Below the pieces are notes generated by a model. It was not told where the DNA came from. It saw only the letters and a list, made by a program, of their open reading frames with translations, and did no database searches. Positions 24,068 through 36,600 of a stretch of DNA of 64,000 nucleotides are shown piece after piece. The first letter of the stretch is position 1; every line of letters begins with the position of its first letter. The translations under genes were made by a program, and so were the position numbers. The DNA lies in the NCBI RefSeq assembly GCF_034190915.1, contig NW_026947484.1, positions 185,188,982 to 185,252,981 on the forward strand, in the 5' to 3' direction. The DNA is from Cavia porcellus. Taxonomy: Eukaryota; Chordata; Mammalia; Rodentia; Caviidae.

Positions 24068-26008
24068 TCTTCCAAAATTAATAAGTGACTCTAAACAGCC
24101 AGAGGCCCAGTAATTCTGATATCTCTATAATTATGTTGCCAGGAGTTATTACTTCTCTATGTTTCCAGGGATTTTCATGTTCATGGATTTTCTTAATATT
24201 AGCGCACATCTAAGGTTATTTGAGAAACATGAAATAAGAACTGTTAAAATGCTTTATGCTAACCAACAGGGCTGATACTTCTGCATATTTGCAGGTGATT
24301 TTAATGAAAACTTGACAAATTAGTTAAACTTCTTTAGGAAAGCAATATATTTACATGCTTGACTTTCAAAAAGCATTCCATAAAAAGATATTCCAGTCCT
24401 GTGATTAAGACAGTTGTTCCAAATTGTTTACTCCTCTCAGCCTGACGCATGCTTCTTTCTACAGTACCTTTATTTAGTCTCAACTCACCAGAGGACTTAG
24501 GTGCCAAAGTTAACTTTTGAGATGCACTAACTCTCCTTAGAGTTTCAAACTATCATGCGACCAGACCAGTTACTACTAAGGATGAAGTCATCACACTGAC
24601 AAAGTTCTTGTTTGATGGTAATCAGCTATTAGTTTCTGATGTCTTTCTGAACTTTGTCTTCCACATGATGGCTAGAGACTAATTTAAAATATAACCATAG
24701 GGTGAGAATACTTGTATCACTGTTTATTTTCTAAATAGTGAATTACACACTGTGACAAATGAGTTCAAATAGTCTGTTACAAGTATAATGCTTATCTAGC
24801 CATTAGAGTCATGTTTATCTTCCTGATTATGTGCAAACTATATTTTGAATGGGAATTCAGAGAACAAAAATATTCCACTGAGTATAGAGGACAAGAAAAT
24901 CATCCCTCAAAACTATCAAAACATACCAAAAAGTCTGCTGTCATATTTCAAGTTTAAAAAACGTTAGATATATTTTCTATATCGCTAGAGTGGAAAGAGA
25001 AGAGAGTAGACACAATGGTAGCTTTTACCTTATCAGACTTTCCAGATTGAGCAGTAGATGTTTTGCATATTTTGGTGGAACTTTGCAACTTTACATCTTT
25101 ATTTTCTTGAGAATAACTAGCGTTTTATACTAAAGTCATAATTTATGTAAATTTTCTTTAAAATTTTATTCTGTTTCTCAGGAGTTAAGCAGGGAGGGAG
25201 ACCAGAATGAGGTTTTTATCACAATTCTCCATCTACTCAAAACCTTCAAGAGAAATTTCAGAAATATCTTTCATTAAAAAATGGTTTGTACAAGCTATCC
25301 CTAAGCATTTTATGACTTCCCCAGGTAGCAAATATGGGGAATTCTATAATTCAGTTCATGGTAAAGATATTCATATTAAGTAAGCCAAGACTTCTACACT
25401 TTTAATCAATCAGTTTTAACCAAACTAGTCTTTGAGTGATTAAACATTATTTAGATGGGAAACTCTTTAGTTTTTATTCTCTCTTAATATTTACCTTTAA
25501 TATGATTTTCTCAGGGAATTTATTTTAGCAAATTTTAAAAGCATGCAAAATATTCTCTATAAAATGGGTATATTAGTATTAATATTATTGTAGTCATGTA
25601 TTAATACATGACTACATAAAATAACATTCTATTCATTATGTGTTTATTAACTTATTTACATTAACACATACATCTCAGGAGATTAACCGCACAATCTGTG
25701 GTGTTAACTCTCACATCATGTCCTTTGAGTATAAAAACAGAGTAAATATCCACGACCTCTACAAAATCACAATATTACTTAGAGGGAAAAGTTCTATCAT
25801 AGTTATTAGCTAAAAAAATGGAGAAAATCCAGTTTCTCTTTAGAAAATCCAGTTTCACTTACAAATAGAGTCAACAAGGAAGATGATAGTCTTTCCAACA
25901 AGCCCCCACCTCTCAAAGTGGGAGATGCAATTTGTGACTCCAAATCCTATTTCTGAAGGGACAAAAAGTATTGCTCTTCAACAGGTTGAAACACTGATAC
26001 TCACTTAT
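24068..26008. other. Unassigned intergenic sequence with a 28-bp palindrome
   Basis: No gene or recognised repeat. Contains the perfect palindrome at 25589-25616, listed separately. Confidence 0.35.
25589..25616. repeat. Perfect 28-bp palindrome
   Basis: The half-site tgtagtcatgtatt (25589-25602) is followed without spacer by its exact reverse complement aatacatgactaca (25603-25616). The symmetry stops abruptly at both sides. Function unknown. Confidence 0.95.
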
Positions 26009-26494
26009 CATGATAGTAAATTTTATGTTTAATTTTATTGGGTTACAGGGTACCCAGATATTTTATTTAATACTGTACTTGGTTTGTCTATGAGGTTGTC
26101 TGTGGATAAGATTAACATTTCCCTGATAAACTGAGCAAAGCAGACTACCCTTCCCAAGGTAGACTGGCTCCAGCCAACTCATGTAATGCCTGAGGACAAC
26201 AAAAAAGACTGACTAATTAAGAAATTTTTTCTCTCTTCCTGACTTTCTTCCAGTGGAAACATGAGTCTTCTCATCCCTCCAGACTCTACTGCAAGTGGGA
26301 ACTTATATCACTACTCAATCAAGTTGTTAGACTTTGAATTTGGACTAAAATTTTACTGTGAGCTCTTCTGAGTCTGCAGTCTAATGAATTGAGGTATTGA
26401 ATCTCCTCAGCCTTCAAACTTACAGAAGCCAAATTCTTATCTTAAGATTCATATTTTCTTGGTTTGTTTCTCTGAAGAACCGAGACTGATAAAC
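26009..26494 (+). mobile_element. LTR, ERVL/MaLR type (old)
   Basis: Begins near tgatagtaaattttatg and contains ttacagggtacccagatatt, taagattaacatttccctga and gagcaaagcagactaccctt, then ends with gtttctctgaagaaccgaga and ...gataaaca. This is a widespread mammalian LTR whose full copies start TGTGATGGTTAATTTTATG and end in an ACTAATACA-like terminus. It lies about 110 bases upstream of the complete MaLR element. Solo; no internal region. Confidence 0.75.
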
Positions 26495-26605
26495 ATCTCA
26501 AGCAAGAGTGCTAATTTATATATTATTACTCAATAATTCAGATACTGAGATTATAAATACTATAGAAGACATCTCCCTCTGTGACTTGAAAAGTTGCATA
26601 CATTT

Positions 26606-26987
26606 TGTAATGATTGATACTTTGTGTCAACTTGAAAAGTTTAGACCTTTAAGCAATTGAGCAGGGACACAGGATCCTCACTTTTTAAACATTCTCATCC
26701 TGCACAAGAGGAGTGCACAGAGATAGTGTGAGTGCTACACCTGCACTGTGAGTGGCCTGTTTATAATACAAGGGATGAAAAGATGCCTGCCCCCAATTTT
26801 TGCTATTGTTACTTATCCTGTCTTCTACTGCCTTGAACTGCTGCCCCTGTTCCATGCCAAACTGCCTTGGAGCCAGCAGATTATGGACTGAAACTTACAC
26901 AAACAGTGAACTAGGTAAACCTTTCCTTCCTTAATTTTGGGCACAGGATATTTTGTCTTAGCAATGAGAAAAAAAGTAACTAAAGCA
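26606..26987 (+). mobile_element. MaLR 5' LTR
   Basis: A 382-bp LTR starting tgtaatgattgatactttgt and ending ...gtaactaaagca. It is homologous over its whole length to the block at 28612-28993, which has the same length. The polyadenylation signal of the 3' copy (AATAAA at 28921) is AGGTAA here (26913-26918), so this LTR's signal is lost. The 5 bases before it (cattt) match those after the 3' LTR (tattt) at four of five positions, as expected for the 5-bp target duplication of ERVL/MaLR elements. Confidence 0.88.
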
Positions 26988-28611
26988 GAATTTGACACCA
27001 GTAGTGACACCAGCAGTTGCTGTGATTATACCTGACCTTGGGGTTCAAGAGCCTTCGTGAGTGGCCTGTAAGAAGAGTTTATAGAGATCCAGAGATGTCA
27101 CTTAAAAAAGTAAAAGAGGGATACCTTGGTCTGTTCCACATGGGAGATTCTGGTTACATCTCAGAAACCCAGAAAACTGATAGAAATCCTTCTAATAAAG
27201 TTCAGGCTTGGGAGTTTTTTGTTTTTTTTTTTTTTTTTTTTTTTTCCTGGAAAGAAGTACAGCATTGACTTTTGGACTCCAAGCAGCATATGCTATGGCT
27301 TCGATGGCTTGGAAGAAAGTTTGCCTGAAATTTGCTCTTTCTAGAGACTTTGCCTGAGACTGAAATTAAGAACAATGGACTAATTAATCTGGCAAAAGAA
27401 ATGTCAAGGCAGTTGAACATTCAGTCTGTTGCATGACAGCTGTGGAGGCCTTTTAGCAAATTCTATGTTGGAAATCAAGGCCAAAGAGTCCAGCAGGATG
27501 ATTTGAAATGTTGTGAGTTTAGTCAGAAAGGAAGTTCCAGTAAAACTGTGGACTACAAAGATAGAGTTGAGGAGATCTCAGTTGTCGAGAAGGAGCATGA
27601 CAATATAAAATATGATCTAAGGGCACCATGTCTCCACCCTTTGCAGCCTCAGAACTATAAAAGTGAAAGACTTTGCTCTGAGGAGAAAGGTGTAGAGCAT
27701 CATGTTCCAGAATAGCAGCAGCATAGAAAAATGTATCCTTGGGATTTGATTCCAAGTGCCCAGTGACCCAGGAACCCAGCCACTACAGCCAGCAGAAAGG
27801 AAAGCCTGGCTACTGCTTCTGCTGGCAGCAGACCTTAGCATCATCCACATAGCAGTAGTTTTAGGTACACGTGGAATGGATGAGTTAGGGGATTAGAAAG
27901 CTTTCACTTGGATTTCAGAAGGTCTGGGAGGTCAGGCAGTGTGTGAAGCTGTGAGAGTGAAACCAAAAGTACAGTGGGGACTCCAGAAATTTGGAAAATC
28001 CAGGAATGTGGATCACCTAAGGTAAGCTGCAAGGCCTACAAGAGAAATCATAGAGCTATAAAAACAAGAAGTGCCATAGGTGTGGAGCTACTCAAGCCCT
28101 TTGTAGCTCACGGTGTGCCACAGATTGCTTCAGATGCTGGACATGGAACTATAGGACTTAATATTTGTCTTGCTGGATTTCAGACTTGCTTTGGTCCCAA
28201 TACTTTGTATTGCAACTTTTAGAATGCAAATGTTTATCTCATGCCATTGAATGTTAAAAGTATTTAACTTTTCATTTGTAAGGGGGCTGGCAGCTAAGGG
28301 TTTGCCTTATGTGTCAAAGAAGACTCAGGAATTGAAATTTTCAGCAATGGTGAAACAGTTAAAACTTTGGCAACTGTTACAGATAGACTAAATGTCTTTA
28401 CATAAAGGGATTTACATGAATCTTTGGGGGGATTGGGCAAAATGCTATGGTTCTAAATTAATATAATGTTGCAATATTTAATACTGATTCTTATGGATTG
28501 CTAAGCCTGTGTTGTAATTTCCCAGTTGTGAAATAATAAGAATAAGCATAATTTTGTATTTGAAAACTGGTTAAAAGAAATGTCTCTTCTTGCCAAGTTG
28601 ACAATATGGAT
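26988..28611 (+). mobile_element. MaLR internal region (non-coding)
   Basis: 1.62 kb between two matching LTRs. It opens with ttgacaccagtagtg, in the position of a tRNA primer-binding site, and closes with an A/G-rich stretch (about 28573-28582) before the 3' LTR. MaLR elements are non-autonomous relatives of ERVL that lack pol, and no protease, RT or integrase motif is visible here. Frames at 27503-27715, 27617-27850 and 27974-28222 are short and unrelated to each other. A T24 run (27222-27245) interrupts it. Confidence 0.85.
27222..27245 (+). repeat. Poly(T) run, 24 bases
   Basis: Homopolymer inside the MaLR internal region, preceded by T6 and G. No SINE body is attached, so it is probably slippage rather than an insertion. 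Confidence 0.9.
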
Positions 28612-28993
28612 TGTCATGGTTGGTACTTTGTGCCAACTTGAGAAGTTAGGAAGTTGAAGGAAGCAACTGAGCAGGGGAACACGTTCTCACTTTGTAAAAC
28701 TCATGCTATGCAAGAGGAGGGCACAGAAATGTTGTGAGTGCTACACCCACTCTAGAGGAGAGTGGGCTGCTTACAATATAAGGAAAAGTGACTTGCTACT
28801 CCCTTTTTGCTCTTGTTGCTTTTGCTGTCTTCTGCTCCCTTGGACTGCTCCCCCTTTCCCATGGGACCCTGCCTGAGAGCTGCCTGATTATGGACTGAAA
28901 TCTCCACAAACTGTACACTAAATAAACCCTTCCTTCCTTAAATTTGGGCATCACATATTTGGTCCCAACAACAAGAGAAAAGTAACTAAGACA
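28612..28993 (+). mobile_element. MaLR 3' LTR
   Basis: A 382-bp LTR starting tgtcatggttggtactttgt and ending gtaactaagaca (TG...CA). An intact AATAAA lies at 28921-28926, followed by a C/T-rich stretch. It is clearly alignable with 26606-26987 across the full length. Divergence between the two LTRs could date the insertion. Confidence 0.88.
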
Positions 28994-28998
28994 TATTT

Positions 28999-29699
28999 TA
29001 TAAGCAAACCAATGTGAACTCAGTTTTTTTAGATAGTTTTGTTACATTTTTTGTTGTTTTTTTTCTTCCCCAAGGAAAAGATTCATTTAGACAATATGCA
29101 TATACCTTTTGAAACGTGCTTCAAATGATGACATGAAAATGAAAGGAACATACCTGCAAAGTGAGTAAGGAAGTCTTATGATGAATGCGGGCCTAGCTCT
29201 CCAAAGAAATGTCTTTGAAAGGAAGAGAATATTGATAGCTATGCCAGGAGTAACTCAACCATGGATCCTGAACTTGCCAAGCAATTTCTCCCTTCGTATC
29301 CCTACTGATCCATCACTATGTTGTTCGCTAAGTTAGTGAAAGCACTAGACTGGAGATTGCATCCAAGTTGACATAATTTGTATAACAAGGCAAATTAGTA
29401 ACAGTTTTTGAGTTTCACTGTAAATGTGATTGAATTATAATGCAATCTCTGGTTTTAAGCCAGAGTATAAAGTAAACGCAATAAATATTTTAGGTTACCA
29501 AAGCCCTAGTGGATACATGTGCAGACTATCAGTGAATGACTACTCTTGAATTCTTAATATATATAATGAATTAATTAATAAAAGATGTCTTTGAGCCTTT
29601 TCCTTGGTTATGCCCATATGTTACACACACTGTTCTTTGGGTCGTTGTTCTCAATTTACTGGGACCAGGCTGTCAAATAATCATCATTAGGTAAAAACA
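28999..29699. other. Unassigned intergenic sequence
   Basis: No supported feature between the MaLR element and the next LTR. A stretch near 29325-29400 faintly resembles a MIR core but is too weak to call. Confidence 0.35.
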
Positions 29700-30313
29700 T
29701 GTAACATGTTGATGTGTTGGAGACCATATATGAAGCAGCTCTGAGCAGTATTTAAATTTTACTAATTGGATTTCTATGTTTATCTGGGAGTCTATACTAG
29801 GCCTTGGTCCCTTGCCTGGTAATGGGAGCTGATTCATAGTAAGTGAACCTCTATGAACCATTAATCCTGGCTGAGGCCTCTAGTGGCCTGGGAGGCCAGA
29901 GATACCTCAAAGGGCGAGATAAGGCCACAGCTGTGGATACTTGCCTCCAACCCCAATTAACAAGGTAGAGACTGCAGCTGCAAAGATTACTCCTACAGTC
30001 TCACTTCTACCATGTCGTCATGATAAGACAGTGCTACGGAACTGACTTGATTCATTACTTGGAGATGACCTTGAGGTGACTCCCAAGGTCCTGCTCATTG
30101 CCTGCACTTTCCTCAGTTTCTAAGCCCTTTGTCCTTGGTCCTAATATAGTGGACTGACCCAGGAAATCCTGTCTTTACCCTCGAAGCCTGGAGCTTAATA
30201 AAGGCTTTTGATCCTCCTGGAGCCCTAAAAACCATACAATTTGTCTTTTTTTCATTTAACCTCTGCTGTACACTCATTTGGGATATTGGGGATCTAGGAC
30301 AGGACCCGACATT
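29700..30313 (+). mobile_element. Probable solo LTR of an endogenous retrovirus
   Basis: GC-richer than its surroundings. It carries an AATAAA (30197-30202) inside gagcttaataaaggctttt, followed by a T-rich stretch and an end reading gacaggacccgaca (about 30313). Signal placement near the 3' end and the CA terminus fit an LTR read on the plus strand. The left edge is uncertain (29700-29845). No viral coding sequence is attached. A minus frame at 29673-29861 is chance. Confidence 0.5.
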
Positions 30314-32278
30314 GATGTAACCTGTATGCTAATAATGCAGTACTTACAAATTTTAGAAAACTAAAAATTTCCCTCTGAAAAAGAAAACAAGGAAAGAAAG
30401 AGTTGGCAAATGAGAAAAGTGAAAGAGTTCATGAGTTTCAAGATAAATATATCAACCAATCAAAATTTATCATTTAAACCACTAATTACTAAGAAATGTA
30501 ATAGAAAATGAGAAGTATTAATCATTAACCTCTTCAGCAGATGAAATTTTACAGTGTACATTTTTTAGAAGTGAGTTTTCAAACATTTAATTGACATTTC
30601 CTTTTTATACTAAGTGATCAAAGAGGAATTTTGCATTTTATTACCTAGCAAAATAGAAATATTCTGTACCAAAATACACAAAAAATTCTTCCTCAGGCAA
30701 AACAGAGTCTCCAGCTTCAAAATGATAGTTCTCTTACCTGAAATTTGTAAAAAAAAGTTTTAAAACAAATAAATAAAATAACAAAGTATTCACAATGAAA
30801 TTCAATGAGATTACATGTTGAAAGTGATATATCTTAAAATCTACATTTCAGATTATTTCAGAATTTCTAGCTGAATACTAGCTCCTAGTGAAAGGAGCTC
30901 CATGCTAAGCTGATGAAAGTAGAACTCATGAGGAGGTCAAAAGTACCCTTTAGTAGGGTGCTTGTGGACATAGAGTAGGGTTATATAATGCTCTCATTTT
31001 GAGCTAAACATGATCTCAAGACTTGCATGAATTTGCATGCATCAAAGTTCACAATTACATGGTGTCATGTTTTTTCTGCTTTGGCAATGATGACTGTAAC
31101 TCAAGAAAGGGTCTTTATGTTTTTGCTCCTCTGCAACTAAAAATAGCAGAGTTGCACATCTACAGTTACAGATTTAATAAAATGCAGGACATCCAATTAT
31201 AGTTAAATTTAAATTTAAAATGAACCTAGTAATACATCTTAGTAAAAAGATGTCCCATGTAGTGTTTGAGACAAATCTATAGCAAAAATGCATTCATCGT
31301 TTATCTGAACTTCAAACTTAGCTATACATCTGGTCTTGTACTAATAACTATATTCTATTACCTTCATCTCCAGATATGGATATTTTGTAAAAAAATAAAG
31401 AAATGCATTTTATTAATCTGTTGATATTTATTATTTGTTGTTGCATTTAATCAAATGTCTTGAATAAATACATTGCTTTAATTGTAGTCTTGCTCAGAAA
31501 TTATTGTTTTTCTCATGCAGCTGATAATTATGCTTTTCATGCAAATTTCTATGCAGTTCTTTGTTACAGTTCAAAAGTAGAAGTTATATTTTTCTATAAA
31601 ATAGGGAGAAATTAAATTTTTCAGAGAGGACGCGTGTGCCACCATTCTTGTGTAAATGACAGCTTGCAAAAGGGAGATAAAATTTCAAATATGTAGGTGA
31701 CAAAGGACATTGAAAAAATTTATTGGGAGTGGTACAGGCACTTTGGGAATGGGAAAAAAGAATCACAGCAAATAGTAACAACAGTAGCCCCAGATAGAAT
31801 AAAGAGAAACAGATCACCAAATACAGTTCTTGGGCAAATATGATTTAACTAGATGTTAAATAATAAGAAAGACTGACTTAGTCAATAGAAACAATTTAAA
31901 TTAGCAAAGTTGCAGAAATTTAATGTTCTTCACTGTTAATGGTATATCATATGTTTTCTATTTTTAGTAAGCCTGTGAGACAGTGATGTCTGACACTCAT
32001 TTGTATCATTTTGTGTCTATGACACTAAACAGTATTAAAATATGATCTCATCTAAGTGCTTTGCAAGAATTTGAAAAACAAAATTCTTGCACTAAACAAG
32101 ACACATGGACCAATCTGGACTCTGAGACTTGTATTCCACTTGATTGTGTAAACATTTTCATGTCTTCCACTTCTGACACATTTTGTCTTTTTTTTTTTTT
32201 CTGTGAGATAAACAACATGCTATGAGGAAGAGGTAAAATTAAGATTTAATCAAGCTTCTGCAAATCTTTTTAAAATGT
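30314..32278. other. Unassigned AT-rich sequence
   Basis: About 2 kb with no recognised exon, RNA gene or repeat body. The minus frame at 31584-31820 is hydrophobic and T-driven. Confidence 0.35.
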
Positions 32279-32290
32279 GGAATCAGACAC

Positions 32291-32387
32291 TTTTTTTTTT
32301 TTTTTTTTTTTTTTTTTGGTTCCAGAGAACAAACTCAATACCTCACGCTTGCCAGGCAGGCGCTTATGCCACTGAGCTAAATTCCCA
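32291..32387 (-). mobile_element. ID-like SINE (truncated head) with perfect 12-bp TSD
   Basis: A minus-strand copy. A long T run (32291-32318 and beyond) is the A tail; the head reads back from about 32387 (tgggaatttagctcagtggc on the SINE strand). The perfect duplication ggaatcagacac flanks it at 32279-32290 and 32388-32399. The tail lacks the ATGAAAAAGAC motif and the first G residues of the head are missing. Confidence 0.9.
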
Positions 32388-32399
32388 GGAATCAGACAC

Positions 32400-33644
32400 A
32401 TTCTTGAAAAGAAACTGAATTCAGTCATCCTGTATGATAAGTTATTACATAAATGTTAGTTTGTTTTCAAACTTATGGTGGGAGGAAGTGGTAGTCCATT
32501 ACTCTTCAATGCATATAAGAATTTAGGAAGACTTCTGTATCAAAATTACTAACAATTTAATCAGTTTTACTTTGCAGTCTTCATTGTGTTCTCTTGGTTC
32601 TTGTTATACATTTAAAGCAAAGATACTACAGTATATGAAATTATACCAAAAGATTTTAAGGGAGGAGACACTATGGTAACTACTATTACGTCGAGATTAT
32701 CTTGTGGTGAAACACTATTTTGCTTAAATGGCTATGTTTTGACGTGCGCTGTTTTGTTGTTATGCCCTCTTTTTATCTCAATGTCCTTTTTATTATCTAC
32801 TTTTTCATTTTTATCCTTTTAAGTAAGGGAAAAATAAATAAAAAATAGCAGGATATATTATTAACCCACTTTGATTTCCTATTAACTTGATTTGAAATTC
32901 TGTATTGCTCTCACCATCTTGTTTGGACTGATCTTCCTCTATTCTGTTATGCTTGATAGTACCAAGTTTGAAAGTATAGGCAACAACTATGAAGACAATA
33001 AGATCCATTGTGATGCCCATTCTGGTTGACTATTATCTTCTTATGAAGTCCTCTAATGTCTCCAATGTTTTGGTTTTATTAGTCTTATTCTTTACTGTTT
33101 TGTTCACTTTTATTATAAATGATGATTTAGGCAATTCTTAAGATAGCAAGAGGCAGTACAGTAACCATTGTTGATCACCTTGTATTTTGTTTTTACAGTA
33201 TGTATTATGTCCATCCTTTTGATTTGACTGACTCTGTCCTGGTATGTCACATTTGGTTTTACTTTCTTCAAAAAAAAAAAAAAAAAAAGTAATAAGAACT
33301 GTGGGAGTAATAAAACCCAAAATGTGTAATTGTCATTGTACAAAAGAAAGTTCTGTAAAAGATATAACTGCATATATATTTAAGTGTATAAGATAGATAA
33401 CATTTAACTGAGTTTTGTTGGATCATTGAACAAAACTGTTTGCAGTATCACTGTTTGAAAGTCCCCTCTATAAGCTTTAATTTTGTAGCTTCAACAACTA
33501 TTTCTAAGATGACAATATGTAATTAACTAGTGATTTCCTACTGTTTATTTTTTCTAAAAATCTGTATAACTTGTACCCTTTTTCTGTTTTTTTTTCTTTT
33601 TTTCCTTAAATAAAATTTTTAATAAAAGCAAAGATGCTAAATGA
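32400..33644. other. Unassigned AT-rich sequence
   Basis: No supported gene or repeat body. An A18 run at about 33271-33288 is isolated. Minus frames at 32811-33020 and 33113-33373 are low-complexity. Confidence 0.35.
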
Positions 33645-34010
33645 AACCAAAGCCAGTATGCATTTTCTCATGAGCTATGACCCTTATCCACATTCTCTGT
33701 GCCCTGTATTATGAAGCCTATTGAATATATTTACTATACGCAGCATTCCAGATCAAGGGCATTCATCCTCTTGAACAGGAAACCTCAAGAAAACACAGGA
33801 TGGACCAGTAACCAAAGACTCTGAGATCTGATCCTGAGAATTGTGGCTTCCATTTCCTCACTCCCTTTCAAACCTTATAAACCCCACTCTAAGAGAGAGC
33901 TGCATTGGGCACTCAAAAGCCAGTGGTCCTTCTCCAGTATCTGTATTAAATAAAGCCTGGTTCTTGCTGAAAGTTTTCCTTCTCTCACCTTTGATTTCTG
34001 AAACTAATAT
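33645..34010 (+). mobile_element. Solo LTR, ERV1 (gammaretrovirus-like)
   Basis: A U3-like segment is followed by a TATA box (ttataaa, 33875-33881) after a C/T-rich stretch, then an R-like segment with AATAAA (33949-33954) reading attaaataaagcctggttct, and a C/T-rich U5 ending near 34010. This promoter-to-polyadenylation spacing (about 70 bases) is typical of gammaretroviral LTRs. No internal viral sequence is adjacent. The 100-codon frame at 33841-34143 overlaps it and is not a gene. Edges are approximate. Confidence 0.65.
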
Positions 34011-34494
34011 ACCTTTTCTTCCAAAAAAGAGAATTTATGCTCTATTTTCCAATACTCACTGTTTTGTACTATTTATATCAATCTTCATATATTTCAGTTT
34101 AATACGTGGAAGTGATTATATTTTCACCAGAAAGGAAGAATAAAAGTGCATGCAATTAAATCTTGTATTTCCAAGTAGTTTACTAAAAGAAGATTAAAGT
34201 GTGGCTGATGACTGATGTATGCACTGTTCTGGGCATAAGCATATTATTAATTATTAAAAGCATATTATTTTCTCCATTTTCTAAGAAAGGTAAACATGTT
34301 TTCTTTTGTTATTGGAGAAATGACCAGCATCTCCAAGATTTTTTTCTCTCCAAGGTATAAAAAAAGTAATTCATAAGTAAATTCAGAATATTTCATTTTT
34401 ATTCCTCAATTTTGACCTGATATGTTTGTTTTCATTTCAGGGAGTTTGAAAAAAAAATACCAGTTTCCAACTTCTGAATATAATCATTCCAGAA

Positions 34495-34885
34495 CTTACT
34501 TTATTAATTTTTATTAGTAGATATTTATAGGACATAATGATTATGCATGTGGAATCTATTTACATTCATAATAACTTTTAGTTATTTTATAATCCTCTTT
34601 TCCCTGCCTTTCTTCCCATCATCTCTTGATCACCTTCCCTTTTGAGAAAGAACTATCTCCCTACTTCTGAGTACCTTTTATTTTGCTCTTTATTTATAAT
34701 TTGGGTTGTTCAAGAAGAAAAACTATGCAACATTTAGCTTTCTGTGTCTGACTTTACACACTTGATATTATAGTCCAAAGGTTCATTTTCCTTCAAGTGA
34801 TTCAAATTTATCTTTATGGTACAGTAGTACTATATTTTATATAAATAAAATGTTTTCACTTATTCTATTAAAGAAAAACAAGTAC
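34495..34885 (-). mobile_element. L1 3' UTR fragment (antisense)
   Basis: Antisense L1 3' region: a C/T-rich stretch (34590-34680), then atttagctttctgtgtctga (34734-34753), then a run ending at a worn block around 34800-34850, in the order seen in antisense L1 3' UTRs. The left end is near 34495. Frames are meaningless here. Confidence 0.6.
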
Positions 34886-36296
34886 ACGAAGCAAAAACAA
34901 TGATGGTGTTTTTATTATATAGACTGCTTTTGCACCTAACAAAAAGTATTACAATGTTCATGTATGTAAATGTTTCCTCCAATGAACTACCTAATGCTTA
35001 ATTTTCATTCTGTGGATGAAATATAATTTATTTATTAAATTTCACTCTGTAAGGTATTTAAAGAGCTGTCCAATATGTGAAATAAGGTCAATACTCTGTT
35101 TCCTGGCATATAATTGTGGTATATGACTCCACCCAGAGATGTTCAATAGCATCAATATGATGTCCAAGTTTATGAAACTTATTTCATATGGACTGCTAAA
35201 AACTTCTACTAACTTAAATTCCTATTTTTACATAAGAAGAAATGTATTTCTATTATCTAAAAAATTCCTTTTTCAACTTACATTTTTTATCTTTGTTAAC
35301 AAGATGGGGTTAAGTGTTTTCTGTTACATTTTTTAATTTGATTATTTGTGAGTTTGAATATGTGTATGTTCATATGTAGTTTATATTTATTTTAGAATTA
35401 CATAAGCATGTAATGTATATTTTCTTTACTGGTTAGTAAATGTTTTCCAAATTCTATAAATAGTAAACCTTTATTTTTGGTTGAAATTATTTTGCACTTT
35501 ATTAATTATTATTTCTATTTATAGCATTTTTGATGCATGTAATTTAAATCTTATTATCAAATCTTATATCAAATTAATTCATAAAATTAGATAATGAATT
35601 CTGTAGAAACTAATGATGAAAAATGATACTCTAAAGTATTCCAAGTCCACTTTATAAGAATTTTCATTACAATTGTTACCACTCTGATATGTGTAATCTA
35701 AAAATTATTTACTTTATCAACTTTAGATACATACTGTTTAATCACACAACATAACAGAGTGCCCCAATTTTCTTTTTCTTCCTCTTTCCTCTGCTTTTTA
35801 GTTTTTTTATTTATCGTTGAACTTCATTTTTTAAAATAATAACTTTTCTACCTCTATTTATTTTCCCATATACTTATTCAACATATAAAGTCTCCTTGAT
35901 AAAAGATGAAAACCTTAGCAATTTTATGCTTTCCTTCCACTTTTGTTCTGCTTTTATAGTTTGCCTTGAGATCGCTCTATTATAGCTTGCATAAATTTTT
36001 CAACAATGTGAACAAAAACATGTTAAATGATTGTGTTTTTAACCTTAAAAATGTTGTCTTCTATGCTTCCCTATTTTACCTAAATATAATACCCAGCTGA
36101 GCTAAGCATTGTGCTAAGGTGGTGTTTCTCTCTCTCTGGCACCATAGAAGCAAAAGCTTTACAACATCCAATTTGTGATTTAGTCTTGATATATTTTAAC
36201 TTGGTTGAATTTGCAACTTAATTTCTAGAACAAATTTTTACATTTCTTGGCATTCCTAATTTTGCCAAATTAAATAATTTAAAATAATATTTTAAT
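34886..36296. other. Unassigned AT-rich sequence
   Basis: No supported feature. T-rich segments at 35760-35990 may be L1 debris. The frame at 35139-35336 is AT-driven. Confidence 0.3.
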
Positions 36297-36335
<39 letters not shown>

Positions 36336-36360
36336 TAGACATAGACATAGAGATTGACAT
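36297..36360 (+). repeat. (ATAG)n microsatellite with degenerate tail
   Basis: About ten perfect atag units from 36297, then a degenerate run of atagac / atggac hexamers to about 36375. Likely polymorphic. Confidence 0.95.
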
Positions 36361-36600
36361 GGACATAGACAGAGATATTATGGGTTATATTTACCTTTCA
36401 TTCACAGCATCTCCTCTGTGAAGTTAGTTCACTCTTCCAATAACTCTGGAAAACACAAGATTTGCCACACAAAAAAGAAACATTCCTCTCTAGACCCAGT
36501 CTAGTGCTACTAAACTGAGTTTTTGCCTTCATTGTTTCCATGAACTCCGCCCATCTTTTTGTAAATCATGTATTATTCTCACTTTAAAAAAATTCAGTTT

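Noticed and set aside
27503..28222. Short frames as retroviral genes
   Set aside because: They lie in the MaLR interior, which is normally non-coding, and show no gag, pol or env motif.
31205..31222. AT palindrome ttaaatttaaatttaa
   Set aside because: Low-complexity A/T repeat, expected often in AT-rich DNA.
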